Below, piece after piece: positions 46,141 through 55,896 of a stretch of 64,000 bases of DNA. How positions within the stretch are numbered: the first letter of the stretch is position 1; each line of letters opens with the position of its first letter. The notes beneath the pieces were generated by a model that ran no database searches, was not told where the DNA came from, and saw only the letters and a list, made by a program, of their open reading frames with translations. Where the stretch lies: positions 3,596,001 through 3,660,000 of the forward strand of contig NZ_CP038026.1 in assembly GCF_004421005.1 (NCBI RefSeq), written 5' to 3'. Both the position numbers and the translations under genes were made by a program. This DNA is from Pseudoduganella plicata (lineage in GTDB: Bacteria; Pseudomonadota; Gammaproteobacteria; Burkholderiales; Burkholderiaceae_D).

Positions 46141-47688
46141 ATGACAGCAACGCACAGGCCGCTCCTGCGGCAAGCGACGTCGATCGTCGCGGGCACGGCC
46201 GCCGGCATCGTGCCGGTTTGGCTGCTCTTCGGTAACACGGCGGCCTGGCCGGCCACCCTCGCAGCGGCCGTCGCAGCTGGCGTGACGCTGTTGCTGGCGC
46301 GACCCCGCCGTCACGATGGCGCCCGCGTGTTTGCCGACACGGTCGGCGCGCAGATCGATGCCATCATGATCGGCGCGGCCGAGACGTCGTACTTCGTCGA
46401 TTCCGTCAAGGCGAAGATCGGTGCCGATGTCGAGACGGCCAGCGCCATCGTCGCCAGCTCCGATCACAACGCCCGTACCACGGAACAGATTGCCGCCAAC
46501 GTCGAGCGTGCGTCGCAGGTGGCACACCGCGTGCGCGAGGAAACGGTGGCAGGGCGAACCGAGGTGGATGAAGGTCTGCGCCGCATCTCCGGCGCCAGCG
46601 GCGACGCGAAGATTGCCGCCGCGATGATGGCGGACCTGCAGCAGAAGGCGGGCAGCATTGCCGGTTTTACGGAAGCGATCTCCGAGATTTCCGCGCGCAC
46701 GAACCTGCTGGCGCTCAATGCCGCCATCGAAGCGGCCCGTGCCGGCGAACAGGGGCGCGGCTTTGCCGTCGTTGCCGGCGAAGTGCGCCAGCTTGCCCAG
46801 CGCACCAAGGCGGCCACGGATGAGATCAGCGCCATGGTTCGGGCCATCAACGACCAGGCGCAGAAGGCCAGCAGCGGCATGGATTCGCTGGCGCTAGCTG
46901 TGACGGAGGCCGCCGGCAATGTGCAGACGGTCCATACCTTGTTGTCCAATATCGAGCGGTCGTCGGGCGACTCGGAAAAGGAGATCGACGCCATTGCCCA
47001 CGCGTCGCGCGAACACGTGGCGACGGCGCAGGTGATTGCCGACGCGATCACGCGCATCCGCGACAGCATGTTGTCGACGGATGAGGAATTGCCGCGCGTG
47101 GCGTCCTCCGCGATGGCGCTGGCCGAACGGGCCGAAATCATCGCCGGCGCGCTGGCCGAAGCGGACGTGGCCACCGCGCACGACGCCATCCGCGACGTGG
47201 CCCGGCAGGCTGCGCGCGATGTCGGCCGGCTGTTCGAGCAAGCCATTGCATCAGGCCGGATCAGCCGGGAGGCATTGTTCGACCGCCGCTATCGTCCCAT
47301 TGCCGGCACCAATCCGCCCAAGTACAACACGTTATTCGACGCCTTTACCGACGACGTGCTGCCGCCACTGCAGGAAGCCTTGCTGGCGGCCATGCCGCAG
47401 CTGGCATACGCCGGGGCCGTCGACGATCACGGCTATTTCCCCACGCATAACCGCAAGTTTTCGCAGCCGCTTACGGGGGATTACGACGTCGATATCGTCA
47501 ACAACCGGACCAAGCGCATCTTCAGCGACCGCACCGGCAAGCGCTGCGGTAGCAACACGCGGCCGTTCCTGCTGCAGACGTATCAGCGCGACACGGGCGA
47601 AGTGATGCACGACCTGTCGGCCCCGATCTATGTTCACGGCAAGCACTGGGGCGGCTTCCGCATCGGCTACAAATCGGGCACCCACTGA
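46141..47688 (+). CDS. methyl-accepting chemotaxis protein with C-terminal sensor domain
   Basis: 515 residues in unusual order. Two short N-terminal membrane helices (about 10-55) have little between them; the MCP signalling coiled coil follows (hairpin tip [41 protein letters not shown] near 180-220), and then a C-terminal domain (about 380-515) with [43 protein letters not shown] and [12 protein letters not shown]. That tail looks Cache/PAS-like and would sense in the cytoplasm. No CheR-docking pentapeptide at the end. ATG 46141 has GGAGGTGGGG upstream. Confidence 0.88.
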   Translation: MTATHRPLLRQATSIVAGTAAGIVPVWLLFGNTAAWPATLAAAVAAGVTLLLARPRRHDGARVFADTVGAQIDAIMIGAAETSYFVDSVKAKIGADVETASAIVASSDHNARTTEQIAANVERASQVAHRVREETVAGRTEVDEGLRRISGASGDAKIAAAMMADLQQKAGSIAGFTEAISEISARTNLLALNAAIEAARAGEQGRGFAVVAGEVRQLAQRTKAATDEISAMVRAINDQAQKASSGMDSLALAVTEAAGNVQTVHTLLSNIERSSGDSEKEIDAIAHASREHVATAQVIADAITRIRDSMLSTDEELPRVASSAMALAERAEIIAGALAEADVATAHDAIRDVARQAARDVGRLFEQAIASGRISREALFDRRYRPIAGTNPPKYNTLFDAFTDDVLPPLQEALLAAMPQLAYAGAVDDHGYFPTHNRKFSQPLTGDYDVDIVNNRTKRIFSDRTGKRCGSNTRPFLLQTYQRDTGEVMHDLSAPIYVHGKHWGGFRIGYKSGTH

Positions 47689-47766
47689 CGAGCCCGCGAC
47701 AACATCGGGGTCAGGCACCGAAACTGTCACGAGTCCGGCCGTAGCAGGGGACGGGCCCTGGCGGCC

Positions 47767-48735
47767 TTAGTAGGTATCGCTGCGCGGTGCGGTGTTTGGC
47801 GCCGTTTTCTGGACAACGGAGTTCATGCCCTCCAGGTGGCCGCGCAGCCATTTATGGGCGGGGCTGCGCGCATCGCGTTCGTGCCACAGCATGTCGAGGT
47901 GGACGGCCGGCAGCTGGAACGGCAGGTCCTTGTACAGCAATGCGTCCGTCATGCCGGTGGAGGCAATCAGGTGTTTCGGCAGTACCGTGATCAGGTCGGA
48001 ATTGGCGACGACGCGCCCGGCCGTGAAGAACTGGTTGACCGTCAGCAGGATGCGGCGCTCGCGCTGCAACTGCGCCAGCGCTTCGTCGACCAGGCCATGG
48101 GCGCGGCCGGAGAAGCTCACCAGCAGGTGGTTGGCGGCGCAGTAGGCATCCAGCGTCAATTCTTCCTTCGCCAGCGGGTGGCCGCGCCGCATCACACAGA
48201 CGTACGTGCCCGAATACAGCCGCTCGTGCCGGATCGGCGTGGCCGTTTCGTACGACAACTGGGCCGCCACGCCGGGGAAGAAGCCGACGGCCAGGTCGAT
48301 GTCGCCGCGCAGCAGCATGGGCCGCGGCTCGCGCGTCGTCAGCGGCATCATGCGCACGTTGATGCCGGGCGCATCGCGTTCGATCGAGCGCATCAGAGAG
48401 GGCAGCCACATGGCCGCCGTCGCGTCCGCCATCGCCAGGCGAAAGGTCGCATGCGCTTTCGACACGTCGAACGTGCCGGGCGCCACCGCGTTTTCCAGCG
48501 ACGCCAGCGCGCTGCGCACCGCCGGCCACAGCGCTTCGGCGCGTGGCGTCGGCTTGACACCGTAGGCGGTGCGGATCAGCAGCTCGTCGCCCAGGCTTTC
48601 GCGCAGGCGCTTGATGGCGTTCGACACGGCCGGCTGCGTCATGGCCAGATGGCCGGCGGCCCGGGTCAGGTTCTGTTCGGTCATCACCGCATCGAATACG
48701 CGCAGCAGGTTCAGGTCGAGCGTCAGGAAACTCAT
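47767..48735 (-). CDS. LysR-family transcriptional regulator
   Basis: 322 residues. The N-terminal winged helix (LNLLRVFDAVMTEQNLTRAAGHLAMTQPAVSNAIKRLRESLGDELLIRT) is canonical and the C-terminal effector domain resembles the NodD/LinR/PcpR (PBP2_Nod-like) group (DIDLAVGFFPGV, HPLAKEELTLDAYCAANHLLVSFSGRAHGLVDEAL). The effector and target are unknown. It is divergent from the small membrane protein gene at 48841. Confidence 0.9.
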   Translation of the reverse strand: MSFLTLDLNLLRVFDAVMTEQNLTRAAGHLAMTQPAVSNAIKRLRESLGDELLIRTAYGVKPTPRAEALWPAVRSALASLENAVAPGTFDVSKAHATFRLAMADATAAMWLPSLMRSIERDAPGINVRMMPLTTREPRPMLLRGDIDLAVGFFPGVAAQLSYETATPIRHERLYSGTYVCVMRRGHPLAKEELTLDAYCAANHLLVSFSGRAHGLVDEALAQLQRERRILLTVNQFFTAGRVVANSDLITVLPKHLIASTGMTDALLYKDLPFQLPAVHLDMLWHERDARSPAHKWLRGHLEGMNSVVQKTAPNTAPRSDTY

Positions 48736-48840
48736 GGTGTGATATTCAGAAGTGTGATGATTAATATTGGGAAACAGAATTGGAATGATATGTTGCGCTG
48801 CACTATAGTAGCGTTAAATTCTAATCGCAACCGAAAAAGC

Positions 48841-49131
48841 ATGTCCACTTTGATTTCCGTAGCACAATTCGTACCCGGCTTCTCGCTGGGCCAGGCGCTG
48901 CAGTTCCTGCTTGCCGCCGCCATCGCTGTCGGGTTCATTGTCTTGTTCAAGCCGCTGCTGCGCGGGCTGGCGCTGGCCGCCCTGCTGGCCGTCAAACCGC
49001 GCCTGTCGAAGGAGCAGCGCCTGCAGCGTCGCCAGATGCGCGATTCGGCGCTGATGCGTGGCCTGATGAATTCGGCCGAAGGTTCGCCCAGCGACGCCGC
49101 CGAGTTGCGCGCTCTGACCGCCCGCGGCTGA
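48841..49131 (+). CDS. small predicted membrane protein
   Basis: 96 residues with one or two hydrophobic stretches (about 10-45, [32 protein letters not shown]) and a basic then acidic C-terminal tail. No recognised family. It is the only plausible gene between the divergent LysR gene and the convergent CHI-like gene; an upstream in-frame ATG (48790) would add 17 residues of unlikely composition. Confidence 0.6.
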   Translation: MSTLISVAQFVPGFSLGQALQFLLAAAIAVGFIVLFKPLLRGLALAALLAVKPRLSKEQRLQRRQMRDSALMRGLMNSAEGSPSDAAELRALTARG

Positions 49132-49192
49132 TTTCTCCCCACTTGCGGCAGCCAGGCTGCCGCAGCGCAGCACGTCCCGCCTCAGCTTTCCC

Positions 49193-49786
49193 TTAGTTTC
49201 CGCCCAACAGCTTCGGTTTCAGCGAGCCATCCGCCGGCTTGTCGCCCAGCCAGATGCGCAGGATGGCGTTGTAGAACGCCACGTCCTGCACCGTTTCGCC
49301 GATCTTCCTGCCATTGAGGGTGCAGACGGTTCCGGTACCGGGCACCCAGTCCACCAGCAGCACGTCCCCCTTTTTGAGCCCTGGAATGGCCGCAAACATT
49401 TCGCCGAACGATTTGGTTTGCGGCAACAGCCGCGTGCGTTCGGCTCCGTCCGTATTGGCGTTCAGGCCCTTCATGAAGGCGTCGCCGAACTCCTCCGACG
49501 TAAGGTCGCGCATGCTGACGATCTGAAGGCGGCGCGCGCCTGGCGTGGCCAGCACGTCGACCACGGTGGTTTTCTTTTCCGGCAGGTACAGCCCCAGCGC
49601 GTAGACCTTGAAGACGATCCTGGTGCGGATCCCGGCGCCGTTGAGCTTCAGGACGTGGCCGTCGACGGTGGCGGTGTCGTCGAATCTGGCGCCTGCCACG
49701 TCGATGGCGGCAAAGACGGGATGGGCGATCGCCGTCGTCAACAGCACGGCGGCGGCGGTCAGGAATGTTCTGCGGGTGAAAGGCAT
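49193..49786 (-). CDS. exported chalcone isomerase-like protein
   Basis: 197 residues with a signal peptide ([26 protein letters not shown]; the TRRTFL start is twin-arginine-like). The mature part matches the bacterial chalcone-isomerase-like fold ([72 protein letters not shown]). Bacterial members are secreted and of unknown function; the plant catalytic residues need not be kept. Start chosen by the signal peptide. Confidence 0.85.
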   Translation of the reverse strand: MPFTRRTFLTAAAVLLTTAIAHPVFAAIDVAGARFDDTATVDGHVLKLNGAGIRTRIVFKVYALGLYLPEKKTTVVDVLATPGARRLQIVSMRDLTSEEFGDAFMKGLNANTDGAERTRLLPQTKSFGEMFAAIPGLKKGDVLLVDWVPGTGTVCTLNGRKIGETVQDVAFYNAILRIWLGDKPADGSLKPKLLGGN

Positions 49787-49903
49787 ACGGGCTCCGGCGT
49801 GGGGTCGAAAAGTGCGTTGAGGCATGCCGGAGCAATATACCACCCTCTTCCGCGTTGCTGCACGCCCATGCTTTTCCCTACGCCCGCAAGCCGGGCGCGC
49901 CGG

Positions 49904-50698
<795 letters not shown>

Positions 50699-50752
50699 TT
50701 ATGCCCTAATTCCAGGCACCGCTTCGGGAGCTGGCGCGAACGATGGCGCTGT

Positions 50753-51373
50753 TCAGGAACGCAAACCGAGCAGGTGGAAGTGCACCATCCCCGCCTTGTC
50801 GCAGCGTACCACGTCCCATGGTGCCAGCCAGTCGGGCGCGTCCGCATCGGTCAGCGCGTGTTCCGCTTCCGCGTAGACGAGGCCGCCTTCTTTCAGCAAG
50901 GGCGCGCACAGCGGCAGCGAGCGGCCCAGCAGGTCCTGCTGATACGGTGGATCGATAAAGATGACGTCGAATCGTTGTCCGCGCAGCGCCAGCGACTGGG
51001 CCACGGCCAGTGCGTCGCCGCGCAGCACGGTGATGTTCGCGGCCTTGACCTTGTCCCGGTTGGCTTCGAGCTGGCGCACGATGGCCGTGTTGGCGTCCAC
51101 CAGCGTGACGGACCCGGCACCGCGGCTGGCCGCCTCGAAGCCCAGCGCGCCGCTGCCGGCAAACAGGTCGAGCACCTGTTTGCCAATCCAGTCGCCTTGC
51201 AGGTGGCGCAGCCAGTTAAAGACGGTTTCGCGGACGCGGTCGGGCGTGGGCCGCAGCCCCTGCGCCTCCAGTACGGGCAGCGGTGTGCGTTTCCAGTCGC
51301 CGCCGATAATGCGCACCTGCTTGCTGTGCGGGGCACCGTGGACGGGGACTTTGGCGGGCTTTTTGTTCTGCAT
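50753..51373 (-). CDS. rsmD: 16S rRNA (guanine966-N2)-methyltransferase
   Basis: 206 residues. [36 protein letters not shown] is the RsmD substrate region, [18 protein letters not shown] binds AdoMet, and [11 protein letters not shown] is the catalytic DPPY motif. The gene pair rsmD-coaD-fdx is a common betaproteobacterial arrangement. Downstream is a REP-like terminator. Confidence 0.96.
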   Translation of the reverse strand: MQNKKPAKVPVHGAPHSKQVRIIGGDWKRTPLPVLEAQGLRPTPDRVRETVFNWLRHLQGDWIGKQVLDLFAGSGALGFEAASRGAGSVTLVDANTAIVRQLEANRDKVKAANITVLRGDALAVAQSLALRGQRFDVIFIDPPYQQDLLGRSLPLCAPLLKEGGLVYAEAEHALTDADAPDWLAPWDVVRCDKAGMVHFHLLGLRS

Positions 51374-51416
51374 GGGATGGTCGGGCGGAAAAGACGCGGC
51401 ACTATAGCATGCGTCA

Positions 51417-51470
51417 AAACCGGTGACAGGCTCCGGTTTTCCCGGAAACCGGAGCCTGTCACCGGTTTTT
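51417..51470. repeat. REP-like palindrome, second copy
   Basis: Perfect 24-bp arms (51417-51440, 51447-51470) around tcccgg; core ACCGGTGACAGGCTCCGG as at 23524. T-runs at the ends let it serve as terminator for the DUF6279 gene side. Sits between rsmD and the DUF6279 lipoprotein gene. Confidence 0.78.
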
Positions 51471-51475
51471 TTACG

Positions 51476-52357
51476 CTATTTTGTCTCGGCCGCCAGCGTC
51501 GAGAAGTCCTGGATCCAGCCCTGCATGCGTTTCTGCGCGTGTGCCTTCTGTTCCGGCGTGGCGATGCGGATGACCGTATGCACCAGCTCGATCGTGCTGT
51601 TTGTATAGGCGTCGAAGAACGGCTTGCGCTCCGAATTGTCGAGACGGCTGAAGCTGTCGCGGATCAATGTCTGGATCTGCGCCGTCGCCTGTTCGCGGCT
51701 GGGCTTTTCTTCCATGATGCGGCGCGCCAGTGCCAGCACGGCGCGCTGCCGGCGCATCCGTTCATCGAGCCAGATATTGTTGTCGAGCGGGCGTGCGTCC
51801 GACGCCTGGCGGATGATCGCCTCCTGCTCGTTGCTGAAATTACCGAACCACAGCGTGAACTGCTCCATCGATTTCTTGTAGCGGTACTGGTTCTGGTCGT
51901 CCCTGTCGCCCTTCATGTTTTTCTTGCGAAATTCCGCATTGTTCTTGGCGAATTTCTTTTCCATTTGCGCCAGCTGTTCGGGCTTGAGCGACAGGGCCAG
52001 GTCCGCGATGTCCGGCGCCGCCTTCAGCAGCAGCGCCTGGGTGCGGGCGCGCACGTCGTTGTAGTCGGCCAGCAGCTCGGCGGGCGTCGGATTGCCCTGC
52101 AACTGGCGCTGCGCCTTCTGCAGCACCTGGATATAGTCCTGCAGCTGTGTCTTGCGGTGCCAGCGGAACAGGTTGTCGATATCCTTCTTGACCTCGTCAC
52201 GTTGACCGTCTTCGAAGTCGACGTAATTGTCGAGCCACCAGTACAGCAGCGTGTCGCCGTTGTTATAGGCAAGCTTGAGCGAACTGCAGGCGGCCACCAG
52301 AACCAGTGCCGCCAGGACGCACCACGTACGGAAAGTTTGCGTGCTAAACTTTTGCAT
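51476..52357 (-). CDS. DUF6279-type lipoprotein
   Basis: 293 residues with a lipoprotein signal ([24 protein letters not shown], lipobox VAAC) and the family's [26 protein letters not shown] start, then a long helical, charged body. These proteins are predicted outer-membrane or periplasmic lipoproteins without assigned function. The gene is divergent from glmU with only 27 bases between, so the promoters overlap. Start set by the lipoprotein signal. Confidence 0.85.
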   Translation of the reverse strand: MQKFSTQTFRTWCVLAALVLVAACSSLKLAYNNGDTLLYWWLDNYVDFEDGQRDEVKKDIDNLFRWHRKTQLQDYIQVLQKAQRQLQGNPTPAELLADYNDVRARTQALLLKAAPDIADLALSLKPEQLAQMEKKFAKNNAEFRKKNMKGDRDDQNQYRYKKSMEQFTLWFGNFSNEQEAIIRQASDARPLDNNIWLDERMRRQRAVLALARRIMEEKPSREQATAQIQTLIRDSFSRLDNSERKPFFDAYTNSTIELVHTVIRIATPEQKAHAQKRMQGWIQDFSTLAAETK

Positions 52358-52384
52358 ATTTATAACTTTCGGACCTTCGGCCAT

Positions 52385-53761
52385 ATGAACGTTGTCATCC
52401 TCGCTGCCGGCATGGGCAAACGCATGCAATCCGCGCTGCCAAAAGTGCTGCACCCCCTGGCCGGCAAGCCCTTGCTGTCGCACGTTATCGATACTGCGCG
52501 CAGCCTTGCACCGGCTAAATTATGCGTGATCTACGGGCACGGTGGCGCCGCGGTGCTCGCTTCACTGGACAGCCACAAGGCGCGCGGCGGCATCGATATC
52601 TCCGCCGCATTGCAGGAGCCGCAACTGGGTACCGGCCACGCCGTCATGCAGGCGCTGCCCGTGCTGGACGACGGCGCCCCCACGCTGGTGCTGTACGGCG
52701 ACGTGCCGCTGACGAGCGCGGCGTCGCTGCGCGCGCTGGTGGACGCCGCCGGACAGGACAAGCTGGGCATCCTGACGGTGGTTCAGGAAGATCCCTTCGG
52801 CTTGGGCCGCATCGTCCGCGAAAACGGCCGGATCGTGCGCATTGTCGAGGAAAAGGATGCCAGTGCCGAGGAACGGCAGATCCGCGAGATCAATTCCGGC
52901 ATCATGTGCATCCCGACGGCGCACCTGAAAGCCTGGCTGGGCCGGCTGCAGAACAATAACGCCCAGGGCGAGTATTACCTGACCGATATCGTCGCGCAGG
53001 CCGTGGCGGACGGCGTCGAGGTCGTCTCGGCCCATCCGGCGGCCGAGTGGGAAGTGCTGGGCGTAAACAGCAAGGTGCAGCTGGCCCAGCTGGAGCGCAT
53101 CCACCAGAACAACCTGGCGCAGGCGCTGCTGGAAAAAGGTGTGACGGTGATGGACCCGGCCCGCATCGACATCCGCGGCGAGCTGGTGTGCGGCCGCGAC
53201 GTGACGATCGACGTCGGCTGCGTGTTCGAAGGGAAAGTGACGCTGGCGGACGGCGTCACGGTCGGCGCCCACAGCGTGCTGGTCAACGCTACCGTTGCTG
53301 CCCGCGCGCAGATCAAGCCGTTTTGCCATATCGAGGAAGCGGTCGTTGGCCCGGCATCCATCATCGGCCCGTACGCGCGCCTGCGTCCCGGCACCGAACT
53401 GGGCGAAGATGTCCACGTGGGCAACTTTGTCGAGATCAAGAACAGCCAGGTCGCTGCGCACAGCAAGGCGAATCACCTGGCCTACATAGGCGACGCCACC
53501 ATCGGCTCGCGCGTCAATATCGGCGCCGGTACGATCACGTGCAATTACGACGGCGCCAACAAGTTCCGTACCGTGATCGAAGACGATGCCTTTATCGGCA
53601 GCGACAGCCAGCTCGTTGCGCCTGTCACCGTGGGCGCCGGCGCTACGTTGGGTGCCGGCACGACGCTGACGAAAAACGCCCCGGCCGGCAAGCTGACGAT
53701 CTCGCGGCCCAAGCAGCTGACCATCGAAGGCTGGACGCGCCCTGTCAAGGTGAAGAAGTAA
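52385..53761 (+). CDS. glmU: bifunctional GlmU (GlcNAc-1-P uridylyltransferase / GlcN-1-P acetyltransferase)
   Basis: 458 residues, family length. N-terminal pyrophosphorylase (about 1-230: [46 protein letters not shown]) and C-terminal left-handed beta-helix acetyltransferase (about 250-458: [44 protein letters not shown]). It makes UDP-GlcNAc for peptidoglycan and LPS. ATG 52385 gives [14 protein letters not shown]. It acts after GlmS (55897) in the same pathway. Confidence 0.97.
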   Translation: MNVVILAAGMGKRMQSALPKVLHPLAGKPLLSHVIDTARSLAPAKLCVIYGHGGAAVLASLDSHKARGGIDISAALQEPQLGTGHAVMQALPVLDDGAPTLVLYGDVPLTSAASLRALVDAAGQDKLGILTVVQEDPFGLGRIVRENGRIVRIVEEKDASAEERQIREINSGIMCIPTAHLKAWLGRLQNNNAQGEYYLTDIVAQAVADGVEVVSAHPAAEWEVLGVNSKVQLAQLERIHQNNLAQALLEKGVTVMDPARIDIRGELVCGRDVTIDVGCVFEGKVTLADGVTVGAHSVLVNATVAARAQIKPFCHIEEAVVGPASIIGPYARLRPGTELGEDVHVGNFVEIKNSQVAAHSKANHLAYIGDATIGSRVNIGAGTITCNYDGANKFRTVIEDDAFIGSDSQLVAPVTVGAGATLGAGTTLTKNAPAGKLTISRPKQLTIEGWTRPVKVKK

Positions 53762-53773
53762 CTTGGCTGCTAC

Positions 53774-54376
53774 CTAGTTGTCCGTCGTGGCCAGTTCCTC
53801 CCGGCGCCCGCCTGCAAAGGCGATCAGGTCCGGGAAGAACTGGCCGAATCCCGTCGCGATCGTCTCTCGGTTGGCGACCAGATCGTCGATTCCCTCGCGC
53901 AGCAGGTGGCCGTTGCGGCTCAGTCGCCGGGAGACCCGCGCCACGGTGTCCGCTACGCCGTCGAAGTGCGCATAGCCCCCCAGCCAGTCCTGCCTGATCA
54001 GATAAGGCAACATTTCCCGCAACCGTGCGGGCAGTAGTGGCTCGTGCGTCGCCAGCGCCTCGTAAAACCGCGCAATCAGCGCTTCGCGCGGCATGTCGCA
54101 GTAGCGCTCCCACTGCTGGCTCAGCAGGTGATCGTAAAAGATATCCAGCACGATGCCGGCATAGCGGCGGCGGCCTTCCCTGAACAACTCCTTCGACGCC
54201 AGCACGACAGGATGGCTGTCCGTGTAGCTGTCGATATGCCGGTGCAGCGTGATTTCGCGAGCGAGCGCTGCGGGATAGTTGTCCACGTCATTGGCCTTGA
54301 CGAAGTCGCCCAGCATGGCGCCCACCATTGCCGCGTCGCTGTGGCGGGCCAGATAGATATGTGCAAGGTAGTTCAT
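53774..54376 (-). CDS. acpH: acyl carrier protein phosphodiesterase (AcpH family)
   Basis: 200 residues beginning MNYLAHIYLARHSDAAMVGAMLGDFVKA, the family N-terminus. HRHIDSYTDSHPVVLASKELF and the metal-binding IVLDIFYDHLLSQQW follow (HD-like ligands). It removes the phosphopantetheine arm of ACP. Convergent with glmU, 12 bases apart. ATG 54376 chosen by family start; longer versions run into the non-coding repeat region. Confidence 0.9.
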   Translation of the reverse strand: MNYLAHIYLARHSDAAMVGAMLGDFVKANDVDNYPAALAREITLHRHIDSYTDSHPVVLASKELFREGRRRYAGIVLDIFYDHLLSQQWERYCDMPREALIARFYEALATHEPLLPARLREMLPYLIRQDWLGGYAHFDGVADTVARVSRRLSRNGHLLREGIDDLVANRETIATGFGQFFPDLIAFAGGRREELATTDN

Positions 54377-55277
54377 GCGCCATTCTAGCCGCAGGGCGGA
54401 GCCGCTGCTTGTGGAGAACTTTGTGGGTAAGCGGCAGAACAAGCGGTGCGTAAGCAGTGCAGAACTGTATATGGGAGCTGGATTGCTTTGCAATTGAGCG
54501 CGCTTGCTCCAGTTGGGGATAAGGTTGTTGGTAACAGCGTTGATATCCGGTGTAGAATCGGTGGATTGGTCTGTATGGCCGTTTTTGAGCGCCTGTTCAG
54601 GCCCTCCATAACAGTGCATAACGCTGTGGAGAAACGTTCGATAAGCTGTGAATAGGCGACTTTTCCACATGCCATGCGTTAGCATTGCCGCGTTTACTGG
54701 CAGTGCTCCAGGTCCAGGAATGCGGCATCTTTTTCGTGGCCGATCGGCGTCATTGGCGGCAACTGACCGTGTGGCCTTCGGTTCCTGCCCGGCTCAAGCG
54801 GCAGCTCCGTCAGCCTCGGCCGAGTGGTGTGAGCCTGTCGCGTCGGACCGGCCGTGTTCGGGCCGGGAATTTCAGATCGATGGCGAGGCGTCGACAGGGC
54901 CGAAGCAGTCACGGCTCCTTCCGCCGTTGCCATTGCCCGGTTCACTTGAGCAGGATGCCTTGCGGGATGGGGCATGATGGATGGGTGCAGGGGCGCGGGA
55001 ACGCCGCCAGGATGGGCCGCCGAAGCCATGCTAGCGACCGATCACTTGACGCGTCGCCAGGCTCACCACGCTGTCGGAAACTTGCTGGCGGCTGTGAATA
55101 ACAATGTGCAAAACCCTGTGGGCAGTTACGTATAAGCCTGGGAAAAGCTGCGCACAACCCGTGTCAATGCAGTGGATAAGCCCGTGTACAACCCGCTGTA
55201 AACCCTGTGGGCAAGCTGTGATTTGACTGTGGAGTTGTTGTGGAATTGCTGTGGCTAATGCAGGGATAACTATGCGG
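54377..55277. other. 901-base non-coding region with decayed TGTGGATAA-like words
   Basis: No convincing gene. Two clusters of degenerate DnaA-box-like words occur: 54410-54670 (tgtggagaa, tgtgggtaa, ttggggataag, ctgtggagaaa, ttttccaca) and 55091-55270 (ctgtgaataac, ctgtgggca, agtggataag, ctgtgggcaa, ctgtggagt, ctgtggctaa, cagggataac) at roughly 20-24 base spacing. Between them is ordinary GC-rich sequence. Confidence 0.6.
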
Positions 55278-55751
55278 TTACACGGCAATGCGCGTCTCGA
55301 ATTTGCTGCGAAACGTCGAGAAATAGGCCTTCACGTTGCGTACGTTGGCATGGCTGGTGAACAGCCGGTGCGCCAGGGCGTGATAGGCCGGCATATCCGC
55401 CACCTGCACAACCAGCACGAAATCGGGGCCAGGCGAAACCCGGTAGCATTGCAGTACCGCGGGCTCCTGCGCCACGTGCGCTTCAAACTCGCTCATCCGA
55501 TCTGCTGCCTGCACGTTCAGCGTGATCTCGACAATGGCAGTGAGCTGCGCGCCAACCTTTTCGGGCGCGACAATTGCTACTTCGCGGGCGATGACGCCAC
55601 TGTCGCGCAAGGCCTTGACTCGGCGCAAACAGGTGGGTGCCGACACGTGCACCAGTTGCGCCAGCTCAGCATTGGTAAGCGCGGTGTTCATCTGCAGGGC
55701 ATTCAAAATGCGTCGATCGACATCATCCAAGCCGGTAGCTAACGAGTTCAT
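55278..55751 (-). CDS. Lrp/AsnC-family transcriptional regulator
   Basis: 157 residues: helix-turn-helix in the first 60 (ILNALQMNTALTNAELAQLVHVSAPTCLRRVKALRDSGVI) and a RAM effector domain (VEITLNVQAADRMSEFEAHVAQEPAVLQCYRVSPGPDFVLVVQVADMPAYHALAHRLFTSHANVRNVKAYF). It is divergent from glmS across a 145-base AT-rich gap that carries duplicated candidate operators, so it may regulate itself and glmS. Effector unknown. Confidence 0.9.
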   Translation of the reverse strand: MNSLATGLDDVDRRILNALQMNTALTNAELAQLVHVSAPTCLRRVKALRDSGVIAREVAIVAPEKVGAQLTAIVEITLNVQAADRMSEFEAHVAQEPAVLQCYRVSPGPDFVLVVQVADMPAYHALAHRLFTSHANVRNVKAYFSTFRSKFETRIAV

Positions 55752-55771
55752 AAAATTTTTACAGTAATTTC

Positions 55772-55846
55772 GAAAGAATATTTCGTCATCAATCTGACAT
55801 GAAATATTCCTTCATATTCTACATCATTTAGAAAGCATATTTCGTC
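55772..55846. promoter_or_regulatory. duplicated candidate operator between the Lrp gene and glmS
   Basis: GAAAGAATATTTCGTC (55772-55787) and GAAAGCATATTTCGTC (55831-55846), 59 bases apart, with a related GAAATATTCCTTC between them (55801-55813). Partly palindromic GAA..TTC words fit Lrp-type binding, and the AT-rich surroundings should hold both promoters. Confidence 0.6.
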
Positions 55847-55896
55847 CTCACTGCTCTACGATGTCGTCATCACAACATTTAATTGATGAGGTCATC

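Noticed and set aside
55847..55896. A glmS ribozyme or riboswitch upstream of glmS
   Set aside because: The leader is short and AT-rich, without the ribozyme core; that class is a Gram-positive feature.
55861..55896. Earlier ATG start for GlmS ([12 protein letters not shown]...)
   Set aside because: The catalytic cysteine must be residue 2 after Met, so ATG 55897 is the only functional start.
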